A stretch of 64,000 nucleotides of DNA from Thalassia testudinum (lineage: Eukaryota > Streptophyta > Magnoliopsida > Alismatales > Hydrocharitaceae): positions 90,126,001 through 90,190,000 of the forward strand of contig JAZHRO010000073.1 of assembly GCA_037157565.1 (NCBI GenBank). The letters are read 5' to 3'. Positions 23,654-36,160 of the stretch are shown in pieces. The notes below the pieces were generated by a model. The model was not told where the DNA came from. It ran no database searches and was given only the letters and a program-made list of their open reading frames with translations. Within the stretch, counting starts at the first letter, position 1. Every line of letters begins with the position of its first letter. Position numbers and translations under genes: made by a program.

Positions 23654-25291
23654 ATGGCTAACATTGGATCTGGACCTAATCAGGATCCAAAAGAGCTGGA
23701 CCCACGAGCTTATTTGAGAGCTCGGGTCACTAAATCAGCTCAACCTTGGGATCAGAACCCAAGGTGGCGAAGATGACTTTTCGCTTCGCCTGATCCTTCT
23801 CCTCGGGTTACCGAAATGGTTAGCCCATATCCTAACCTTGGATATTATGACCCATACCAGTCGGTCCCTCAAAGGATCGCATCTTATAACCCAGGATATG
23901 GATTTCATACTCCTGCTTCTCACCCATGGAACATGGGTAGACTTGATTCACCCCCTGGAACCGCTGAAGAGCTACCAATGCATATGCGGCCACATTATAG
24001 AATACAGAGAGCTATAGTGAGTGCTAAGGAAAAGGCCGCATCCTATCTATGCGAAATCCAGGCTATCATTGAGCCGAACCAAAGACAAAGGCGGATTCCG
24101 CATCAACAAGCTGTGATGGAGCTCCTTCAGGAAATAGCAGAGATAGCAAGGCGAATGGGACAAAATTGGGAAACTCAAGAATTATTGCTTTTGAGATATC
24201 AAGTGGAAAATAGCATTGAAGACCTTGAAGAATCTGAAACAACTACGCCGGAAGAACACACAGAAGATTCTCGGGAGCAGATGCCCGAAGATCACTCAGG
24301 GGAAAAAGAATCTAGCATGGATATGAGACAGGAGCAGGAAGTATGCCGAATGGGTTTATCTGAAATTGAGGAGGAAAGGACTGATATCTCCAGGACTGAG
24401 CCGCAATCAGATTATCCTGAATCCTGAGAGACACCTATCAGGTTAGATGACCCATTCGAGACAAGGGAAGCGGATCCAATTGAGGATATGGATCTTGAGG
24501 AAAGCATTACATGCGACACTACTGATCAATCTAGGCCACTTCCCATTGTAGGTGAACCTGTGCTAGAGCTAACATCTTCTGATCTGCACTCTTCTTCTTT
24601 CACCTACATCCCTAATTTCGATATTAGAGATTCTGAGAGGGCACTTTCTATCCCTGATCCAAACATCCGAAAACCAGAAGTAGCTGTGGATGCTTTGATC
24701 GAAGAAATAAATATGCTACCTAAGGCAGGAATTATTGAGGAACCCAATGCATATGGGGGTAAAGCTTTGAGTAGAATGAGATGGAGATGCACCTATCATC
24801 CTTGTCAATCTAGCAGATGGCTCAACTCTGCGGCTAAAGAGTCAGCCTCTGATGAATCAGAGATGGGTACTGATGAGGATTAAGTAATTTCTGACGAGGA
24901 TTTCAGTGACCACCCCACAGATCTTCTACTTTCATGAATACCCCCATATGACCCAGAGCCTGGAGAGGGAATGATCTTTGATGTCAATTATCATTTTGAG
25001 GATCCCTATGAATCAGATTCCGGTTCTGAGATACATGTTGATCTACTTCCTCAGCAACTTCCTGCTGAATTGTGGGACATGATAAATCAGCTAAATCAAC
25101 ATCTTGATCCCACCTCTGATTATCCTCTATTTTCTACTACCACTCCACACTTTCTTATAGCTAGACTTTTTGGAGTAGGGATGCACAATCATCTGGTTCA
25201 CATCTCCGGACCACTGATTCTGGGAGCATACAAGCATATCTTTCTCTTAATCTTAGCCAGCTCCTATGCTAGAAATGACACATCTGATTGA
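23654..25291 (+). pseudogene. Single long ORF of non-autonomous element G, broken only by stop codons
   Basis: Function is not recognised. I choose the ATG at 23654 (MANIGSGPNQDPKELDPRAY): from there to 25291 (545 codons) all recognisable parts lie in one frame. There are four in-frame stops at 23774, 24425, 24881 and 24935, and no visible frameshift. Three of the four are TGA, as expected from C-to-T change at CGA. The order is a Tyr/Pro/Gly-rich N-terminus (PYPNLGYYDPYQ), a helical Glu/Gln/Arg-rich region (about 23960-24220), a long acidic Glu/Asp/Ser stretch, and a C-terminal part with NYHFEDPYESDSGS followed by a more hydrophobic end. It occupies the gag position but lacks gag motifs and zinc knuckles. 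It resembles the B, C and D proteins in layout, not clearly in sequence. Confidence 0.75.
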
Positions 25292-27253
25292 ATTTTCACC
25301 CAGCTGGAGGTGTTAAACTTAGCACATATAGATACCATTCGCCCCACATTCCACCATCATTTATATATAACCATTTTTATACATAGCATATTTTTATTTT
25401 AGAATATTTCCCTTTTATATTGCATATTAACAGGTTGGCCGGTGCTGAATATAATTTCAGGAGCAATTACAAGTGATTTCTACCCATTCTCTCCCTGTAG
25501 CATTTATTTTCTTTTACATTCATGCATGAGGACATGCAAGAACCTAGGCATGGGGGGGTAGATACAGAAAAACTGAAAAAAATTTTATGCCAACACTTAG
25601 GAAAACCTCGGAGCTGCATGCAAAATGTACTTTAGGACCTTAAATAAAAGAACAACCGACTCCACCTCCAGTGCTCTCATTGGAACTAGAAATCGTTCGC
25701 AACAACCAATTCCGACTCACCCGCTCACCTTTTGTTCTAAATTTAGGGTCAAGCTGATTGTAACTCGCTACGGGAAATTCCCAAAGTACAAATTATATGA
25801 GGTTACATGTTTATAGCATATATAGATATTGCATTCATGAATAAGATTATTTTATTAAGAGAATGCATTAGGGATTTTATCCTTTAGTTGATTCCTGTAA
25901 TCTGGAATCCAGTACAACTTTCACACACACGCAGTGAAGGCTGATAAACATCTTCAGTTTGCCGAGAAGAAGCAGTGCTCCTTTTCCTAAACCCTTGGAC
26001 AATGTTTTGGGAGTCAGGCAGATTTTCCTCCAAAAATCAACCAAATAGTGTGAGATGAGAGTAGAGTGTACTGGTGCTCTAAGATTAGTGCGAGGAATCT
26101 GGAATCCTAGATAATTAGGTGATGATGCTCTGAGATGAGACATAGTTTCCGCTCTTGGTTCCTGCGTATGCATTTTGTGTGAAATTGTGAGAGCCACCGA
26201 ATAAGGAAAATACGTGGAAAGCGAGTTTTCATAAAACTAGGGCTAAGGTGGATGGTTACGACCATTCTTTATGGAATCCTCAGCTGAAGGAGGGTATTGA
26301 TGTCAAGGTCAGAAATACACCATCCTATCCGTCTCTCTCGGTGTCGTGAGTAGGCACTTCCACCAAATAAGCCACCAAATGTCTCTTGAGTACCACCAAT
26401 CCCTAATAATGCCTCCTCAATAAAGTTCATGGATGTATGCCAGTTGTGTTATGCTGAAAAAAAATTATTAAAAAAAAAAAGAGAAAAAGAAAAAGAAAAA
26501 TTCAAAAAAAAAAATTCAAAAAAAAAATTAGAAAAAGAAGAAAAAGCAAAGAAAAGAATGAATATTTAGTGTTTATTTCATTGAGGAAATACCACCAAAT
26601 AAAATTGAGCTCCACCAAATATGGCCTTAACCTATTTTTCTTATGTTTCTGACCACCTGAATAATGGCTGAGGAATTCCAACCTAGTGCTAGGGTTATGA
26701 GAACTCAATTAAAGTGTTAATGCCTCGTAAGACCACCAAATACAGAACATACATGTGAATCTGGTGAGGTTGTGAGCTCTAAGAAAAAGAAAGAAAAAGA
26801 ACAGGAGAGAATGAATACAAAGGAATCAAAGAGAGTATAGTTTTTCTCATCTTTCTCTAAGTTAAGTTACTTAGTAATTCGGGAATCTGGATTCTGTAGT
26901 ACTAGTCTCTATGTAGCACCAAGTGAGAATGAGCTACCAAATATATAATCCTTTCCCTCAAAGATTCTCTACCTAAGCCCAAAGCCAGGGTGAAATTCAT
27001 AGAATATCTTGATTACCCCGAGGGAAGAAATCCGCCCATCCCGCTAGAATTTTTATTAGGGTTCAAGTACAGGCTTTAGAGATGTATTAGTTTTCACTCA
27101 AATTCATTGCAAAAGCTACATAGCTGCACCTTCACGATTGTCTGGATTTCTAGAGCATAGGATGAAAACAAAAGGGAGAAAAAATCTCTATGCAAACACT
27201 TGATAAAATAACTAGTCCCTAAGGGACCCTTGCTGTAAATAATTTAGTCTTGC
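25292..27253 (+). other. Element G post-ORF spacer
   Basis: This is about 2 kb of non-coding sequence. About 26225-26370 matches element E's spacer (5860-6000, inverted). CCACCAAAT-like words recur at about 26353-26400, 26590-26625, 26730 and 26930. An A-rich purine tract lies at 26457-26550. Small open frames here are not credible genes. Confidence 0.75.
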
Positions 27254-27290
27254 ATTTGCTAGTGACTAGCAAGATTTAGGCAAGGGGGTA
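27254..27290 (+). promoter_or_regulatory. Element G pre-tract hairpin and polypurine tract
   Basis: TTTGCTAG and CTAGCAAG-type arms are followed by AGGCAAGGGGGTA (27278-27290), directly next to the 3' LTR start TGATTG. Confidence 0.88.
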
Positions 27291-29459
27291 TGATTGCTCA
27301 GCAATCATAGGTCTTAATTGACATAAATTAGGCTAGGACTTAGCATAAGTTAGGGTTATTCATGCATGCATACGCATTATCTGCATCTTTACTGCTTTCC
27401 TTTAGCTATGCATAAAATAATGTTATAATGTGCTGATTAAGTGCATTATGTCAATTGCAAGCAATAAGCAGATGAAGAGCTGGATCTGAAGCTGGATCAG
27501 GAATAACAGGAGTTGTAGCAGGGCTGGAGCAGAAGGCCTAGTTTAGATGTAGGAATAATAATGTAAGGGGGTTAAAAGTTTGCTATTCTATTAAGTAGGA
27601 ATAAAGTAGTAAAATGTGAAGAGCTTAGGTCCATCCTAGCCCTAGGATAGCCTAGAGACTTCCCCAAGCCTTAGCCACCCTTAGATTAGGTCACAACACC
27701 CTAGGAAGCCCTAAAACCCTAGTTCCAACCCTTCTCTAGACGTCCAGATAAGTTTTAAGAGCCAAATCCCGCACACTTCAAACCCACTTCTGCAGTGTTA
27801 TTGGATGTCCAGACACTTTGCCAGATGTCTAATTTCTGCAGAATACCCAAAACAGAACCCGAAATCCTTCCTGACTCTGATTGGACATCCAGACAACAAG
27901 TCCGAACTTCTGATTTTTGAGTATAAGACATCTGAATATATTATTATACATCTGATACTGCTATCCAATTCCTGTTTTGAGATTTAAGCCTTGATCTTAG
28001 ATCTCTAGGTCCCTAAACCCAATTCCAACCCCATAGGAATCTAAATTAAGGTGCCCTAACCCGAGTACATCAGCTCTAGACCTCCCTAAGGACCTAATTG
28101 GGTCCTCACTAAATCTAATTGACTTGGATCTTAGTCAATTCCATCATCCTATTCAATTGGACTCATTGAGTCCAATTGAGCCCTGATCTCAGCACACTGT
28201 CCAATTGGACTCAGTGAGAGTCCAATTGACCTAGACCTAACTTAATTGAGTTGTTTTACTCTCAATTAAGTTTCCACACACTCAATTAAATTTGTATTAA
28301 GTTTAATTGCACTTTACCTTAGTGAATTAGGGTTTATAACCCTAATTTGAGACCTACCTTGACCTAAACCCACTAGAACCCAACCTAATCAACCTAGCCA
28401 CCTAAGTTTCGACCCACACACACCATCCACATGAAAATATGAAGCCTAGAGTTCTCTAGAACTCTCTACCATGTGTGGTTGCCTTGGTTGCCAAAAATAG
28501 CAACCAAGAGCCATTCAATTTTTAGATCCAGATTTGGTGGATCTAAAAACCACCATCCACCCTTTCTCTCTCACTCTCCCATGAGCTCCCACCATAGGCC
28601 TCTCTACAGATTTCCATAATTATCTAGAGAGCTTCCCTTAGGTCTATAAAAAGACCCCTTGGGTGGCCATTTGCACCCATTCACTTCCTTGGCGTCCATT
28701 CCACTTAGAATTGCCACTTCCATCTCCACTCCACCTCCATGAGTTGAGCATCACCATGGAGGCCACCATCTGCACGCCAGGAAGCTGGATCAGCTCCCCA
28801 ACCTCTCTCCAAGGGCCGGCCTAAGTTCCATTGGCCGCCCCTCATTCTTCTCTCAACCACTCAAAGGCCATCGGGGACCACCCCTGAATGCCCTTCCATT
28901 ATGCTAGATTTAGATTATGCTCTTCGTATATTTACTGCTTTCATTTAGTGCTTAGTAGTATAGTCTTGCTTCTCCCCCAATGATGCATGCGAAATCCCCC
29001 CATCGATTCTTGTATGCGATCATTTTCTGGTAGCTAGATTTAATTTTCAAGCATTTATGTACAAGCTTTCCTCTAGAATCCTTGTGCAACAACTACCAAA
29101 TGAATGAATGAAAACACATTTATATATTTATATATATATATCTATGTGTTTGAAATCACCATGAGCTTAATGATTACTATTATCTTTTGCATGATTAATG
29201 TTGCCTATTTCTAACTCTTAATATTCTTGCAACTAAGCATGTCGTACGTAAATACGTAATAATCACGAACCGGCATGCGATTCTAAATAAAGTAGAGCGG
29301 CAAAAAGATCAATTTCAAAAGTAAAAGTAACGCCTCCCAGAGACGAATGACCGAGACTAAAGTCTCGTTATCTTTAGAAATCAATTTTTGATGAATGTTT
29401 TTGCGTGACTATACTACGATTTTGGATGACTTTCAATGCGCAAAAATGGCTTTTTGTCA
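27291..29459 (+). repeat. Element G 3' LTR
   Basis: It is a near-identical copy of 19815-21987 with scattered substitutions and small indels. It contains the six-hairpin cluster (28117-28346) and TATAAAAA (28645-28652). Confidence 0.95.
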
Positions 29460-29464
29460 GGATG

Positions 29465-30448
29465 ACAAAGGTGAGAAGCGGGAGGACGTCGGGTAGAGGA
29501 AAGCTTCAGCGTAGCTCCGGAATGGAGGTGAGAAGGTGGAGATGATCTGCTACCGGAATGGAGGTGGGAGGGTGGCTCCAAGGTGGCCTATGAATGGGGA
29601 TGGGAAGATGGAGGAGTATTGGTGGGGCAGAGTTTCGTTATACTAATAGGTGCCTTGGGAGCTTGAGAGCAAGCTCTAACAGAGCATTGGTAGGCTTACT
29701 AGAGCTTGGGAGTAGGTTGATGTAGAGTAGGTAGAGACGAAGAAAAATGGGAGGGGTAGGGGTCCTTTTATAGTGGAGGAAAGAATCAAATTCTTATATA
29801 GGACATTTAGTGATGGTCATAAATTTCACTGAAGATCATCGTAAATGTCGCTGAAGATAGCCCACACGCCCACCCACCACTACGTTGGCACGCGCCCGTG
29901 TCTCACACCTCCGGTTGCATTGCCGCTACACGTGCGTGCCTGTGCATGCCCACGTGCCCCCGCACTGCTGTGCTCGTAAGGTGGCGCATGCATGAACATG
30001 GGCTTCCTGGGTTGCTCCAGATGGTAGGATCTGGGCCGTCCATCTTCTTTCAATTGTAGGGGTTGCTACAAAGGTCGGCTTGAGTTGATTTTCATGTCGT
30101 TGGCCTGCGATCATCAACCCGAATCCATCCACACAGTTGTATTTGTCGTTTGAAGCTCCAAATTGTCACCTAGTCCCTTAGTCGTTGATCTTCCTCAGAC
30201 TGCATATGGTGCTACGGGACTCCGATCAAGGTGATTTCAGTCTTGATCAAATCCGTACGGTCGGATCATCAATCCGAGGCTTCGAAATAAATATCATTCT
30301 CTCTTGACAACAAAAAGGGCGCAATTAACCTAAATTATATACATCTACTCTAAATGCAGAATGATGCATGCTATGCAATATTTATAACATTAAATTCAAA
30401 TCTAAGCCTAAGAACTTGCATGAATAGGCATTTTAAACTAAATAGATG
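29465..30448 (-). repeat. LTR1 of the array, right part
   Basis: It resumes after element G and is collinear with LTR2 and LTR3. The TATA box is at 29765-29772 (minus). About 20 bp covering the LTR end and polypurine tract are missing at 30448 compared with 36150-36172, so the junction with internal region B is a small deletion. Confidence 0.88.
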
Positions 30449-31962
30449 CCTTTCTTTTTCTAATCCCTAGCAAAATTAAACTACAAGCTATGTATAAAAT
30501 CAAAATTAGGATTAGATTGCTTAGGCCTAAGTTGTTTATTAACAATAGAAAATTTCAACTAAGGTCCTAAAGAACAAAAACTCAACAGTACCCGGGTGTC
30601 TACTAGAATGTAGACCACCCAAGTCCTCGCCTTATTTGAAAAGGGAAGATACATTTCTTTTTTCTTTTCTTATTTTTTTTGACTTTTGGAGTTTGAGAGT
30701 GTCGGGATAACTTTTTTTGGCTACTCGACTTGCCCAAGACTTGAAAAGGACTCTATGTACTAAGCATCTAGTGAAAAGCGTGAAAGACTCACAAGGCGGT
30801 CGTTAAAACGGACTTCAGGTTTCTACGACCCTAGGTGACCTTGCCTAAAGGTTTATCTTTTCAAACGGTAGCTTTCTCCCTACTTCTTTTATTTATGGGG
30901 TCAACACAAGGGCGAGCCCATTGTATATCTCCCCGATTTATTCTACTTCCCCACTTCTTTCCTAAGTGCTTTAGGAATTATTGTGTATTTTTGTGAGATG
31001 GGCTCTGGATAACTAGCGATTGGGCTGTTACCCACGACAACTTAGTAGCCAAACTCGTGCAGTGAAGTGTGGTTTTATTTATTTTTTTTCTCCTTTTTCT
31101 ATTCTTTTTCTTTTTCTTTTTCTTTTTTCTTTTGTTTCTTTTTTAAGTAGGTGGCTTCCTTGCTCTAAGATTTACCTAAGGATAGTACAATGAAAATGAT
31201 CTTGTGGCTGGGCTCTGGACAACCAGCCAATGAGCTGTTTCCACTGATAACTTGCTAGCCATACCACCATAGATAGTTCATTAGCTACCCAATTTCCGAA
31301 GAAATCGCTGAAAAGTAAGTGCAGAAAGGGTGTAGATGCTTAGGCTTAAAGTCTCCCCAAATTAAAGGGCAGGTTGATAAGTCATATACTTATCACCCCA
31401 ATTTATTGACCAAATTAAAATAAGATTGGAATAGCAAGGACTCGAGACTAAATCTACATTTGAGTGGACACCTAGGCTAATTAAGCTCGAAGACTTGAAG
31501 AGTCTAAGTGTTCAAGTCATATCATATCATTTCCTAAAGTTAATAACTTCAAAATGGCTAAGTTCTCCAAATTCTTCTTTTTTTAAATTTTTTTTGAATT
31601 TTCATTTTTTTTTAAAGAAACAAAAAGAAACTCTATGGAGTTAACAAAATGATTTCAGGATAAAGTATCCACTGCCCATGCCTAAATGATGCAATGTCTT
31701 CATTGTAAAAACAAAGATATGAAAAAGGAAAAGTAAATAGAATATCACCTGAATATCTTGAGAAATCCGATTAGATCCATAGGGAATGTGAGATATAAAC
31801 ACATGCTAAATTTAATGCCTTTAGCTAGGCATAACATACATACAAGGAAGAAATTGAGAATTCATAAGTGCGGGTCAGAATCAAAATAAAAATATTGATC
31901 CTCAGACCCACCAACAGAAAATATCCACAGATGTGGACCAAGTTATGTTGCAGACCTGTGCC
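30449..31962 (-). other. Element B post-ORF spacer with duplicated motif
   Basis: It is non-coding and collinear with 36161-37400 (A), 46001-47552 (C) and 56800-58192 (F). It carries two copies of a ~55-60-nt block (about 30998-31065 and 31205-31268) built on GGGCTCTGG...GAGCTGTT...GACAACTT. A pyrimidine tract (31078-31143) separates them. Confidence 0.75.
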
Positions 31963-33534
31963 TCAGGGTCGAGTGGTTCTAAGGTTCTGGATGAAAATCA
32001 CCCAGAACCGAAGATTGTTATGTTTGCAGGGTCGGGCCTGTGGTTTGGTGGTGTGCAACCCAAGACTAAAGTGGCAGACAATGGGTAGATTTGTTTCACT
32101 AGGTTCAAATGTCCACTTAACGTTCAACTCATAAAAATAATCAATTATTTTGAGCTTGGGTTGCACGTGAAAGATATCGTGAGGGTCATAGAAGAAAGTA
32201 GGTGGCTTTAGGTCAATAGGTACCCTTAGATCCAAAATCAAAGTTCCCTTAGAATTAGCCTCCCAAATTTTTATTTCAACAATTCTACCCTCCAACATCA
32301 AGGGCTCAAGCTCCGGGACCTCTAGCATGTCATTCACCCCATATGATTCTCCTAAGTCCAAAAATCGTGGCTGAATCAAGATTAACTTGGGCATAATCAT
32401 CTCAGAAGTCAGCTCTTTAGGGAGCAGATGAGGAATGGGGTCACTGATTGAATCATCAAGATTCGGATCCTCCAAGTTAGCCACAACCAAGTCAAAATCT
32501 TCAATAGTCAGGCTATCAAATGATTTATTAGATTCCTCGAGCCCGTTTGTCTCACTAAAATCATTTTCCTTAAGCTCAAGTGAGACTTCGCTCAGAGATT
32601 CCTCACCCTCAGAATAAAAGAATTCTTGATCCTCATTTATATATGTCTCAAAATCAAATGTTATTTCTTGGTTGAAAGAGTCATATTTTTTCTCACTCCC
32701 TGGCTCGGGGATCTCAGGTGAATCAATCGGTTCATCCTCTATGGGTTGCTCTAGACCAACCTAGTCATCTCCAATCTCAGAATATGTATCCCCCCTGACA
32801 GGCACCTCAGCAGGTTCAGACATTGGCTCTCTTGAAGGGGGTTCATCTTGAGAATCATCCCAAGATTTGACTAGGGAAACCATAAATTTCATCCTCAACC
32901 TCGACAATTTCCCAAGAAGAAACTCACCCAGGTCCCTATCCCTAACATTTTGGTGGAAATCCAATAGAGAACTATTAAGTTCATCAATCCTTTTGATCAT
33001 AGGCTCCAATGCTTCAGTGCATGGTGTTGGCTGAGCTTCTAAAGATTGTATAGTGTTCCTCAAATTAGTCAACACCTTATCCTAGATCTGGTTCACCTGA
33101 ACCGACTGGTTCGGTTAAGGGTTGGGTGGGTTTGGGTTCAATCTAGGGGAGTCAAGATATAGAGGTTCTCGGGTCCCTCCCTGATAGTAGGTCATTTTAG
33201 GTTGTTTAAAGGATGGTGGCGACCTATATTCAGTGGAATATTGGGGAATGTAGGTGTTATAATCATCATATCCTTCCTGATTATAGATCAGGTTGTTTTG
33301 ATCATTAAAGGATTGAGACCTATAATCATTGTAGCCCTGGGAAGGATAGTAATCATAGTCTTGTTGTCCAGGGTTAGGCCCTAGACATTGAGGTTAGGAT
33401 TCATATTCCCAATCAAAGTTTCCCTTGCTAGTGGATGGGTAATTGCAAGTCAAGTCGGGATAGTAATCATCTTGGTGATAAGTGGTTGTAGGAGGGTAGG
33501 ATTGGAAATGTGTGAAAGATGTAGAAGGATACAT
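31963..33534 (-). pseudogene. Tyr/Pro-rich ORF of non-autonomous element B
   Basis: Function unknown; no gag or pol motifs. I take the ATG at 33534 (MYPSTSFTHFQSYPPTT) because element C has the same start, MYPSTSYTHF, at 49085. All blocks from 33534 to 31963 (524 codons) lie in one frame with several stops and no net frameshift. The order is a Tyr/Asp/Pro/Gln-rich N-terminus, a helical region with heptad character (LRNTIQSLEAQ, IKRIDELNSSLLDF, about 32930-33075), a long acidic region, and a C-terminal LKPPTFFYDPHD motif (about 32177-32216). The helical core is about 85% identical to C by eye. It sits between a tRNA-Asp-type leader and a spacer shared with autonomous element F. It may encode an RNA- or particle-binding partner protein, but that is inference. 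Confidence 0.75.
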
Positions 33535-34760
33535 TCTCAAGTAAAAGGGAAACCAGAAGAGAGAAAGGAACCCTGTAGTACAAGTAATCAACCCTGTCCT
33601 TAGATGGGTTAGCCTAAAGACCTATAGACTCCCAGGACCCATCTTGAGATTATAAATGATTTGGTTTAATTTTTTCCGGTCAGTCCAACCAGTTATAAGG
33701 AGGGACTAGGGAGAAGGTTCTTCCTTTGGCTTACTCCTCTGGTTCCTAGTGTACCCCCCAGTTGTGGTCGTTTGACGCTACTCCCCTATCTTGACATCAG
33801 ATGAACCAATAGAAGTAGATTAATCGAAAAGAATCTCAGTCTGAGCCCCGAAAAGCGAATGAATCCTTAAGGCTAATGTCAACTCAGTTTTAGTTAGGCT
33901 TAGATGATTGTGCTCTTGGAATGTGATGGGCCCTTAAGATGGGTTGTGCCCTTAATGATCAGTTGAAATGTATGGGCATGCACAACCAGGGTTTGTAAAT
34001 AAGGTTATTTGATGATGTGTCTTTTACGGTTTAACCTTGTTTATTAGCTTTTAGGGTTTAATTCTTAGGTTGGTTCAATGAAGGTTTAGTAGAACACTCT
34101 AACTTTTGAAAACATGGGTGATGATATGTTCCTTTAAAAATAAAAAATAATATGGAGTGCCTGGTTCAACCCTAAGAATCAACCATAAATGGCAAGCTAC
34201 TTGATAGATCAATTTTAGATTGAGTGGTGCGGCCCAAACAGTTCAAGTAATTGGGCTATTGCACCACTTGATTAAGGCACACAAAAAGTCTTAACCTAAT
34301 CAGATTTCCACTCACTTATTTGTGTGTTGAGTTAAGTGTACCGAGTCCACAGGTCAGATCCCGGTTAAGTGGTAGAATCGATGTAATTGTGCGCCTTAGG
34401 GTGAGAAGTTGTGGGGGTTAAGTGTGCAGCTTTCAAAAAATCCCATAAAAGAAGATTATATATATATATTCTTTTAATATATGAAGGGGTGAGATGAGTG
34501 GAGGTGGCAAACAAACAACCAAATCTATCCTAGGGTTTATAAAAAGCACTTAAGTTAATTTGGGTTTGAGTTATTAGTGTGGTGAAATGAACTAATGGGT
34601 GGGGGTGGTGGGGATAAACCTATAAAACCTTCATCAACACTTTTCTCTGATCTAACTGCTTTGGCCCACCTCAGAAGATTACCAGCAATCACAGTAAGAT
34701 CAGAGAAAAAGTGAGATAAAAGTTACGTAAGGAGGAAAATATGCGAGAAAAACCATAGAG
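33535..34760 (-). other. Element B untranslated leader
   Basis: It contains the conserved leader block (33681-33779, minus). The part next to the primer-binding site (34620-34760) is unlike that of A and C, so B and A are not simple copies of one another. No gene is visible. Confidence 0.7.
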
Positions 34761-34775
34761 CATTGCCTCCCAAAA
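34761..34775 (-). promoter_or_regulatory. Remnant of the element B primer-binding site
   Basis: CATTGCCTCCC is followed directly by AAAA and the LTR start. Compared with the intact site at 37563-37590, the central CGGCAATGGCGCC part is deleted. Confidence 0.6.
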
Positions 34776-36160
34776 TGATCGCTTGTGTTTTGCATGCTTG
34801 AAATCGAGGTTACGACTAACCCATCATCGTAGTTACAAAATCGTGATCAAATATAATTTATACCGAAACTCCAAGGGAGTCCCGGGATGATCACATGAGG
34901 CGATTTATACTTTGAATGAAAATTGTGCTTCGATTTGTTTCTTTTTGGTGCTTTAGGATTTTTTCTTTTGGTTTTTGAAATAAAATGACAACCAATCACA
35001 AGAGAGAGATAGAATCCAATATGATATATTGCATGAATGTCAATTACAATAATCTAGAAAGCATACAAAAGAGGGGGAGGTGAGAAGAAATCTCCCGAAG
35101 TTAGTGTTCGACGAGATAACGGCGCCTGGTGAAGCTCGAACGAAGGAGTTGGGAAGCAGGACAACGAAGGTGAAAAGTGGAAGGACGTTGGGTAGAGGAA
35201 AGCTTCAGCACAACTTCGGAAAGGAGGTGAGAAGGTGGAGATGATCTACTACCAGAATGGTGGTGGGAGGATGGCTCCAAGGCGACCTATGAATGGGGAT
35301 GGGAAGATGGAGTATTTGGTGGGGCAGAGTGTCGTTACACTAATAGGCACCTTAGGAGCTTGAGAGCAAGCTCCAACAGAGTGTTGGTAGGCTTGCTAGA
35401 GCTTGAGAATAAGTAGGAGTTCAGTAGGTAGAGATGAAGAAAAATGGGAGGGGTAGGGGTCCTTTTATAGTGGAGGAAAGAATCAAATTCGTATGGAAGA
35501 CATTTATTGATAGTCATAAACGTCGCTGAAGACAGCCCACGCGCCCACCTGCCGTTGCGCTGGTGCGTGTCGCCCGCCTCTGTACACGCGCAGCGTGCGC
35601 TATCGTTGTGTGTGCATGCCTGCATACGGCCGCGTGCACCCGCGTTGTTGTGCGCATGTAGTGGCACGTGCATGCACATGGGCTGCCTGGGTTGTGCCAC
35701 GTGGCATGATTTGTGCCATCCATCTTCTTTCTGTTGTAGGGGTTGGTACAGAGGTTAGATTGAGTCAATTTTTTGCACCGTTGGGCTGCGATCGTCAACT
35801 CGAATCCATCCGCGCGATCCGATTTGTCGTTTGAAGCTCCAAATTATGTCACCTAGTCCCTTGGCCGTTGATCTTCCGTAGACTATATATGGTGCTACGG
35901 AACTTCGATCAAGGCGATTTCAGAGGCATTGGACTTCGATCGTCATCCTAATCAGATTTGTACGATCGAATCATCAATCTGAGGCTCCAAAATAAACATC
36001 GTTCTCTCCTGATCACAAGAACGATGCAATTAACTAAATTATATACTACTCTAAATGTAGAATGATGCATGCTATGCAATATTTATAACATGAAATGCAA
36101 ATCTAAGCCTAGGAACATGCATGAATAGGCATTTTAACCTAAATAGATGTGTCTACATCA
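34776..36160 (-). repeat. LTR2 of the array
   Basis: This 1385-bp LTR begins TGATCGCTTG and ends GTCTACATCA. The TATA box is on the minus strand at 35462-35469. Two copies of the ~50-bp GATCGTC...GATC block lie at about 35788-35838 and 35937-35990. It is followed by the polypurine tract of A. Short open frames on both strands near 35500-35830 come from its GC-rich part. Confidence 0.92.

Larger units (their letters stand above)
19815..29459 (+). mobile_element. Element G: full-length non-autonomous LTR retrotransposon
   Basis: LTRs of 2173 and 2169 bp (19815-21987; 27291-29459) have TGA...TCA ends and perfect GGATG target duplications (19810-19814; 29460-29464). It has a primer-binding site, one ORF without gag or pol motifs, a long spacer and a polypurine tract. 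The two LTRs differ at few positions by eye, so it is one of the younger insertions here. It lacks enzymes and must have been mobilised in trans. Confidence 0.95.

Noticed and set aside
26457..26560. A-rich purine run as the polypurine tract of G
   Set aside because: It is about 750 bases from the LTR. The true tract AGGCAAGGGGGTA directly adjoins the LTR at 27291.
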